Source of the DNA: Dryas octopetala
Taxonomy: Eukaryota > Streptophyta > Magnoliopsida > Rosales > Rosaceae
Assembly (NCBI GenBank): GCA_963921425.1
Contig: OY992840.1
Span: 2,730,501-2,794,500, forward strand
Reading direction: 5' to 3'
Length of the DNA: 64,000 nucleotides
Below the pieces are notes generated by a model. That model saw only the letters and a program-made list of their open reading frames with translations, was not told the origin of the DNA and searched no databases. A program made the position numbers and the translations under genes. Shown here one piece after another: positions 58,257 to 64,000 of the stretch. Position 1 is the stretch's first letter; each line of letters begins with the position of its first letter.

Positions 58257-60770
58257 TGATGAGTGTGCATTTTGCATCACTTTATGATACTAATTCCTTA
58301 ACCTAGAGTGTTAGAACTCGCTATTTTGTGTTTCTTGTCTTGTTTTTGTGTTTTCAGGTCAAATGAAGCAGAAATGAGAAAAAGAAGCAAATGGAGCCAT
58401 TTTGGGACATTTCCTGGTCAAACCAGGAAAACAAGTGAAATCCTGGTCAAACCAGGAAAAGTGCAGAAATCCTAGTCAAATGAGGATTCCTAGTCACACT
58501 AGGAAACATCAAGTCTAGAACCATCATTGCGGAGCCAGAAATGTGAAATCCTGATTCGAACAGGAAATCCTGGTCGAACTAGGAAACCAAACCCAACTAG
58601 GGAAAGGAGTCCTAATGACACTAGGAGACCCCAGGGGCAATATGGTCATTACGAGAAGTCGAAATGGATAAGGAATCTCTCATTTTCAAGAAATCCTAGT
58701 TGCACCAGGAAACGTTGTTTAAGGTTCCAGAAGGTGGTGGACATCCATGGAAATGAATGGAGGGAAGAAATGAATTTGAATTCAAATGCAAATGAGGGGC
58801 AAAATGGGAAGTCAAAAGTGGAGGGCCCATGGGCCCTAGGGATACCAAACCAAGTGGGCCATCCATGCACATGCATGGGCCCAAACCCTGGCAGCCCAAA
58901 AGCCATACGCAAGGAGGAAGATGGCAGCCCATACATGCGCATGCATGCCATGCAAACCTCAGCAAGGAAGGGGCCATGCGCAAGCCCAAGGTGACAAGCC
59001 CAAGGTGGAAGCCCATGGAGTGAAACCCTAGCCCATCTTGTGCAAGCCACTGAAGCCCAACATGGAAGCCCAATATGCAAGCCCAAAGCCCAAGACTACC
59101 AGCCCATGCGCAAGGGAGGGACCCTAGCTAGGCTAGGCGTGAGCCACTTAAGCCCACAGGGAGCAGCCCAACACGCAAGGGCCTGATCAGCTAGCCCTAG
59201 CTGAAGCCGCAAGCAACTAGGAGAGGGAAACCCTAGCAGCCGCAAGTTTGTTCTTCCATGCCTCTCAAGGAAGGCTCCTCTATATAAGTCCCTCTCATTC
59301 AGACTTTTGGGAATGACTTTTTCTCACCTCTTCCTCCAGCCGAAATCTCTTTAGGTCTCTAGTTTATTTTTCTGTTCTAGGTTTTAATTTCAGAATTGAG
59401 TGTTGTTTTAGGGAGAGCTAGCCGAAATTGAGAGAGAGAGAGGAGAGGCGTGGAAGCAAGGAAGGAGGACCCCATTGCCGCAAGCCCTAGCTCACCCTAT
59501 CCGTGAGCCAATTGCTTGTGGAGGTTGCCTTCTCTCTTGCCTTGCCGCAGCCCTCTCACTTGGTTTCTTTGATTTTTCGTCTAGTTTTCTTATTTCAAGT
59601 TAGTTTATGTTGCTGAATCCATTAGCTTGTGACTCTGAATTTAATTAATTAAGTTTCTTAATTTCATTAGTTATAGCCTTGGTTCTGATTTTAGTTAGTT
59701 GTTTATGTTTATGCAATTTAATTTATGTAATCTAATTTAATTGTTTAGTTGTTACTTTAACTTTGTGTTGCTGATTTAAATTCGTGCATGCATTTAATCT
59801 TGTGTACTTTACGTTTCTGATTTCATTTAATTTATGCACTTTAAATTAGTTGTTTAGTTTATGCTTCTAAGTTTGTTTAATTTACGTTTCTGATTTCCTT
59901 TTGCAAGCATGAATTGGGACTTTGTTTATTTGTTAGTTTCTGTTTTTATTTGTTTTATTTAATTATGTAGGTTAGTTATTCTATCTTGCATGTTAGTTGT
60001 AGGTCGATTAATGGATTCGTATGCTTTAACAAATCGTTTATCCGTCTCTTGGTCTGTTAGTTTGTTGTTTGCGCATATTAAATTTCCACTATCTATTAGA
60101 ACCCCCGTCACTAGTTGTTTGCATCCTTTGACTGGCCACCTTAGGGTAATTGCATCTAGTTTATCCGTTAGGTTTAGCTGTGAAATAGTCAAAGACACTA
60201 AACCACAAGTAACAAGGGAATAAGGGATTATTCTTGGTAGTGGGGTTGGGCGACCTCTATAAGGAAATAGTCAAAGCTTATATGTTGTGCATGTTTGACG
60301 TTCTCATAAAACTTAATGACTCCTGCATGGGTAACAGCTGCCTTAGCTTGAACTAGGGAACATGTAGGTTAACTAGCTAAGGAAGGCCCAAGAAGCTCTT
60401 AGTTTATGCATTAGGAGAACAATGGCGAGAAAGTAACTAGCCAAACCTTTTTAGCTGTCAAACTTTAATATGTTGTGTTCAAATTAACTGTCATTAGCCT
60501 TGGATGGTTATTGCATGCTCATCTGATTTGAAACTGAAAACTTAACATTGCAAGATAGAATAAAGTGTGTGTGCGTGTGGTGATGTGTGCGTGTGTGTCC
60601 ATCTTTCAAAACCCCCCCCATTTAGTTATTCTAGTGATTAATTGCATTGATTTGTTGTTTATTAACCATTCCCTGTGGGATCAACCTCGTGCTTGTACGC
60701 TTTGCTACTGATGCGATTCGTGCGCTTGCGAGTAAACTTAGAATGAGATAATTGTTTGTTTTGTTCTAGC
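58257..60770 (+). repeat. A6 3' LTR
   Basis: About 2.51 kb. The palindrome array at 58412-58710 is the reference copy for the spacing analysis. Telo-box-like AAACCCTA is at 59023-59030 and 59228-59235, many TGGGCC/AGCCCA motifs lie between 58825 and 59165, and the TATA box TATATAAG is at 59281-59288. Confidence 0.93.
58412..58710 (+). repeat. Array of eight 17-nt interrupted palindromes in U3 (reference copy)
   Basis: Sites start at 58412, 58441, 58470, 58488, 58549, 58568, 58610 and 58694. Each is exactly 17 nt of the type TCCTRGTNNNACYAGGA, for example TCCTGGTCAAACCAGGA and TCCTAGTCACACTAGGA. The array lies 570-870 bases upstream of the TATA box. The first-to-last distance is 282 bases here and in the arrays at 4710, 11538, 21041, 31098, 40755, 52841 and 54134. 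In family C it is 253 (14261, 36140), that is one 29-base step less. Function unknown. Confidence 0.9.
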
Positions 60771-61951
60771 CTACCCTAGCCTCCTTTCTTTCTCTTTCTT
60801 TTCTCACGCAGCCTAGGAACCCTAGCAGCCCCCATTATTTCTCTTCCCTTGCCGTAGCCACCATCATCTCTCCCTCTTTATTTTTCTCCTGAACCGAAGG
60901 AGGAGGAAGGTGTCAAGCCGCTGCCACCTTGTGCCGCTGCTGCTACCTAGTGCCGCTGCTGCCACCTTGTGCCGCCGCCGCTGCCACTCTCTAGGGATGT
61001 TCTTTTATTTTTGTTTTGGAATTCTTATTTCTTTTGTTTGATTCTAGTTTTTAATTGTTTTGTTTAATTAGTTTGCTTTCCAACATGGATTGGGAATTTA
61101 TTTATATTATTCTGATTTTCTTTTCTATTTTAATTATGTAAGTTTATTTATTCTATCTTGCATGTTAGTTGTAGGTTGATTATTGGATTTGCATGCTTTA
61201 ACAAATCGTTTATCCGTCTCTTGGTCTGTTAGTTTGATGTTTGCATGTATTAAATTTCCACTATCTATTAGAACCCGTCACTAGTTGTTTGCATCCTTTG
61301 ACTGGCCACCTTAGGGTAATTGCATCTAGTTTATTTGTTAGGTTTAGCTGTGAAATAGTCAAAGACACTAAACCACAAGTAACAAGGGAATAAGGGATTA
61401 TTCTTGGTAGTGGGGTTGGGCGACCTCTATAAGGAAATAGTCAAAGCTTATATGTTGTGCATGTTTGACGTTCTCATAAAACTTAATGACTCCTGCATGG
61501 GTAACAGCTGCCTTAGCTTGAACTAGGGAACATGTAGGTTAACTGGCTAAGGAAGGCCCAAGAAGCTCTTAGTTTATGCATTAGGAGAACAATTGCGAGA
61601 AAGTAACTAGCCAAACCTTTTTAGCAGTCAAACTTTAATATGTTGTGTTCAAATTAACTGTCATTAGCCTTGGATGGTTATTGCATGTTTATCTGATTTG
61701 AAACTGAAAACTTAACATTGCAAGAAAGAATAAAGGGTGTGTGCGTGTGGTGATGTGTGCGTGTGTTCTATCTTTCCAAAACCCCCCATTTAGTTATTCT
61801 ATTGATTAATTGAATTGATTTGTTGTGTATTAACCATTCCCTGTGGGATCGACCTCGTGCTTGTACGCTTTGCTACTGATGCGATTCGTGCACTTGCGAG
61901 TATACTTTGAATGAAATAGATGTTTATTTTGTTCTAAGAAAACATTCAACA
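60771..61951 (+). repeat. D4 3' LTR, last part
   Basis: Resumes the D LTR after A6, with the GCC/GCT-rich tract (about 60920-60990) and the A-like U5 region, and ends ...CATTCAACA at 61951, followed by TGCAC (61952-61956), the right D4 duplication. Confidence 0.93.
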
Positions 61952-62015
61952 TGCACTTGCGAGTAAACTTAGAATGAGATAATTATTTATTTTGTTCTAA
62001 GAAAACACATCAACA
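61952..62015 (+). repeat. A7 5' LTR, last part
   Basis: Final bases of the family A LTR after D4, with the U5 inverted-repeat arms and terminus CATCAACA at 62015. Confidence 0.93.
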
Positions 62016-62021
62016 AGTTTT

Positions 62022-62039
62022 TGGCGCCGTTGCGGGGGA
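62022..62039 (+). other. A7 primer-binding site (tRNA-Asp, one mismatch)
   Basis: TGGCGCCGTTGCGGGGGA, 17 of 18 bases complementary to tRNA-Asp, with the same variant as B0 at 34245. The leader 62040-62198 matches that of A1. Confidence 0.9.
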
Positions 62040-62198
62040 ATGGTGTCTAATATCAATGAATTGGTGTAATTAGTCATTAGAATTAGGTTATATTAGCTAG
62101 ATTTCAGTTTTTGTTAATTTTTAGTTTTTAATAAATGCCATGCCTTTATATGCATTCTTTCTACTGATTGTGTGTTCTCTCTTGATTAGGTGTGTTTT

Positions 62199-64000
62199 AT
62201 GAACCCTGAACTTGTTGCAAGGTTGGAGAGGCTTAAGGACGAAGCTTTAGGTGCATCACAAGTCAGCCCGCAACCTAGTGCATCAGATTCGAGTAGTGAA
62301 GAGACTGAGAGTGTCGACATGGCTGAAGCAAATGAGATGGTGCCGCAGCCCCTGAGCCACTTTTCAGCGCCTTCGCTGCCCACTCAACCGTCATGCATTC
62401 GGTATGCCACCATAGCCACTGATTTCGAAATCAAGAGTGGTCAGATTCACTTGTTGCCGAGCTACCATGGGCTGAATGGGGAGGATCCGATCCACTTTTT
62501 GAAGGAGTTTTCCGGGGTTTGTGAAGCCGCAAAATTGAGGGGCCTGAATGCCGATCAGTACCGTTTGAGGATGTTCCCTTTTGCGCTTAAGGACAAGGCA
62601 AAGAGGTGGTTGTATTCGCTGCCCAGTGGTTCCATTTCGACATGGGATGATCTTTCAAGCAAGTTTTTGAACAAGTTCTATTCCATTTCCAAGACAAATT
62701 CGATTCGGAAGGAGATCCTTGGATTTGTGCAGAAGGCGGACGAGCCATTCCATGAGACTTGGGACAGATTCAATGAGTTACTTACTAGCTGCCCACACCA
62801 TAACCTATCTCCTTGGTATGTGATTTGCTGTTTTTATCAGGGATTATTGGAGAGAGACCAAGCCAAGGTGGATTCGGCATGTGGTGGTGCATTCATGTCC
62901 AAAACGGAGGATGAGGCTACAGAATTGTTTGAGTCGCTTTCTTTGAGTTCTCAACAATGGGATTCCAATCGTGCAAGAGGAGGACCAAAGAGAGGGTTGT
63001 ATGAGGTAGCTGATGTGCCGAACACCATGGAGGGACAGATTTTGGAAATCAAGACTATGGTGCAGAAGTTATCTTTGGCTCAAGAGAAGATGATGAGTGT
63101 GCAAGGACAAGGGGGTGACGTGGAACAAGTGAACCAGGTTGGGAGCTATCCTAGGGTGCCGTATGATCCATATTCCAACACTTACAACCCTGGATGGAAG
63201 AACAACCCGAATTTCAGGTGGAACAACAACAATGGACAGCAAGCTAGTGGGAGCACCAACAAGCCGTATGTGCACCCTAATGCCGAGAGGTCTAGTTTGG
63301 AGGACAAGATTGCTCAGATTGCTCAAAACACCACTTCCCTTGCCCAAAGCACCAATGCCTTCATGAACCGTACCGAGCAGCAGATGCAAGCCAATTCGAA
63401 GGCTATTGCACACTTGGAGAGTCAAATGGGTCAGATTGCCACTACTTTGGGTCAGAGAGAGAAGGGGAAGTTGCCAAGTCAGCCCATCGTCAACCCGAAG
63501 AATGAGGAGCATGTAAATGCTATTTTGAGGACTACTCCAAGAAAGAGAGTTAGAGTGGTTAAGACTAAGGAGGTGATTGAGATCATGGATAGTGAGGAAG
63601 AGGAGGATCCAGAAATGATAGAGGAGAAAGCTGATACACGTGTGATTCCCCTCATTCCGGACATTGACATCACCAAATTTCCAGCAACCATGAGGGAGTT
63701 GAAGTCTATTGAGAAGAAGGTTGAGGAGCAAGGGCATAGTCACAACGTTCCTAGGGAGATTTGTGGTTATCTCTTTGCATCTTTTCCAAGCAAGAAGAAG
63801 GATCCAGGCTCGTTGGTCATACCATGCAGCATAGGGGAGCATAGGATAGCCAATGCCTTAGTTGACAATGGCTCAGCTATCAATGTCATGCCGCTGGTTG
63901 TGTTCGAGAGGCTTGGATTTAAGGAGGCTGATTTGCAACCATTTGATGTGGACATTCGCTTCGCCAACTCTTCAGCCCAAAAAGCTTGTGGTATGCTTGT
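62199..64000 (+). CDS. gag-pro: Gag-protease of A7 (family A), running off the window
   Basis: This is the plus-strand counterpart of the A1 gag-protease and close to it throughout. The start is the ATG at 62199 (M-N-P-E-L-V-A-R-L-E-R-L). The Gag core (L-L-P-S-Y-H-G-L, F-A-L-K-D-K-A-K-R-W, S-C-P-H-H-N) is followed by the Q/N-rich middle with A-Q-S-T-N-A-F, then an acidic linker. Near 63860-63890 comes the protease motif V-D-N-G-S-A-I-N-V-M-P. It appears open to the edge as far as I can read, so a complete product is possible but its end is not in view. A7 is probably another gag-protease-only element; that cannot be confirmed here. Confidence 0.85.
   Translation, partial: MNPELVARLERLKDEALGASQVSPQPSASDSSSEETESVDMAEANEMVPQPLSHFSAPSLPTQPSCIRYATIATDFEIKSGQIHLLPSYHGLNGEDPIHFLKEFSGVCEAAKLRGLNADQYRLRMFPFALKDKAKRWLYSLPSGSISTWDDLSSKFLNKFYSISKTNSIRKEILGFVQKADEPFHETWDRFNELLTSCPHHNLSPWYVICCFYQGLLERDQAKVDSACGGAFMSKTEDEATELFESLSLSSQQWDSNRARGGPKRGLYEVADVPNTMEGQILEIKTMVQKLSLAQEKMMSVQGQGGDVEQVNQVGSYPRVPYDPYSNTYNPGWKNNPNFRWNNNNGQQASGSTNKPYVHPNAERSSLEDKIAQIAQNTTSLAQSTNAFMNRTEQQMQANSKAIAHLESQMGQIATTLGQREKGKLPSQPIVNPKNEEHVNAILRTTPRKRVRVVKTKEVIEIMDSEEEEDPEMIEEKADTRVIPLIPDIDITKFPATMRELKSIEKKVEEQGHSHNVPREICGYLFASFPSKKKDPGSLVIPCSIGEHRIANALVDNGSAINVMPLVVFERLGFKEADLQPFDVDIRFANSSAQKACGML

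Larger units (their letters stand above)
53979..60770 (+). mobile_element. A6: family A element reduced to LTRs and a short non-coding core
   Basis: A plus-strand element of about 6.8 kb inside the D4 3' LTR. The LTRs are about 2.5 kb and the internal region only 1741 bp: primer site, leader, then directly the shared post-gag non-coding block. Gag-protease is absent. The left duplication is ATACC and the right side reads CTACC (60771-60775), so the right edge is slightly ragged. The LTRs carry about 80 bp more in the region after the TATA box than those of A1, marking a subfamily. LTR divergence is under 1 percent by eye. Confidence 0.92.
40599..61951 (+). mobile_element. D4: family D Athila-type element without coding capacity, hosting L5 and A6
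   Basis: A plus-strand element flanked by TGCAC at 40594-40598 and 61952-61956. Net of the two nested elements it is about 7.2 kb: LTRs of about 2470 bp and 2.26 kb of internal DNA. The primer site is a perfect tRNA-Asp complement and the polypurine tract is standard. It lacks gag and pol. LTR copies differ at roughly 20 sites by eye (about 0.8 percent). Its 3' LTR is split twice, by L5 22 bases in and by A6 downstream of the TATA box. Confidence 0.94.

Noticed and set aside
59023-59235. AAACCCTA motifs as interstitial telomere repeat
   Set aside because: They occur singly and dispersed upstream of TATA boxes, not in tandem; telo-box promoter motifs fit better.

Overview
The whole 64 kb is plant repeat DNA. 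I find no host gene, no RNA gene and no unique sequence. Everything resolves into long-terminal-repeat (LTR) retrotransposons inserted into one another. Most belong to the Athila lineage of Ty3/gypsy. The evidence is tRNA-Asp primer sites, LTRs of 2.4-2.8 kb, a polypurine tract reading AAGTTTGGGGGTG, and a pol of Athila type. One further element carries an initiator-Met primer site and resembles a Tekay/Del-type chromovirus derivative. This points to a flowering plant, probably a eudicot with a repeat-rich genome, and to heterochromatin. I cannot name the species.

Element labels are mine; the letter is the LTR family. The oldest layer is B0, a minus-strand gag-pro-pol element seen in three pieces (337-2705, 11992-12272, 31945-35411). 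A1 (2706-11991, minus, target duplication TTGCA), C2 (12273-31944, minus, CAAGG) and A8 (from 35412, minus) inserted into it. The LTR of a plus-strand element, B9, abuts it at base 336. B3 (18899-31551, minus, GATTC), the most complete element, lies inside the 5' LTR of C2. A7 (plus) starts at 35776 inside the LTR of A8 and runs off the right edge. The 5' LTR of A7 is split by a solo C LTR (35984-38394, AGTGC) and by D4 (40599-61951, plus, TGCAC). The 3' LTR of D4 is itself split by L5 (45350-52701, ACGCT) and A6 (53979 to about 60770). The deepest chain is B0, A8, A7, D4, then L5 or A6: five layers.

Only family B carries a full gag-pro-pol. Family A carries gag plus protease but no reverse transcriptase or integrase (A1, and A7 as far as the window shows), and A6 has lost even gag. 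C2, D4 and L5 have no coding capacity. The window therefore looks like one potential supplier (B) and several dependent families sharing the same primer site, polypurine tract and cis-signals. LTR pairs compared by eye differ by roughly 0.3-1.3 percent, so the insertions look recent.

The least expected signals are in non-coding parts. (1) The U3 of families A, B and D holds eight 17-nt interrupted palindromes (TCCTRGTNNNACYAGGA type). Their spacing (29-29-18-61-19-42-84) is identical to the base wherever I measured every site, in A and B. (2) Inverted repeats differ in sequence between families but sit at the same place at the end of U5, next to the primer site. (3) An invariant 20-nt hairpin lies just before the polypurine tract, and L5 carries an analogue. 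(4) A TTGGGAGGCAACCCAA hairpin occurs in four internal regions. (5) A 158-bp higher-order minisatellite went from one to five units between the two LTRs of L5. (6) The family D LTR is a mosaic of B/C-like and A-like halves.
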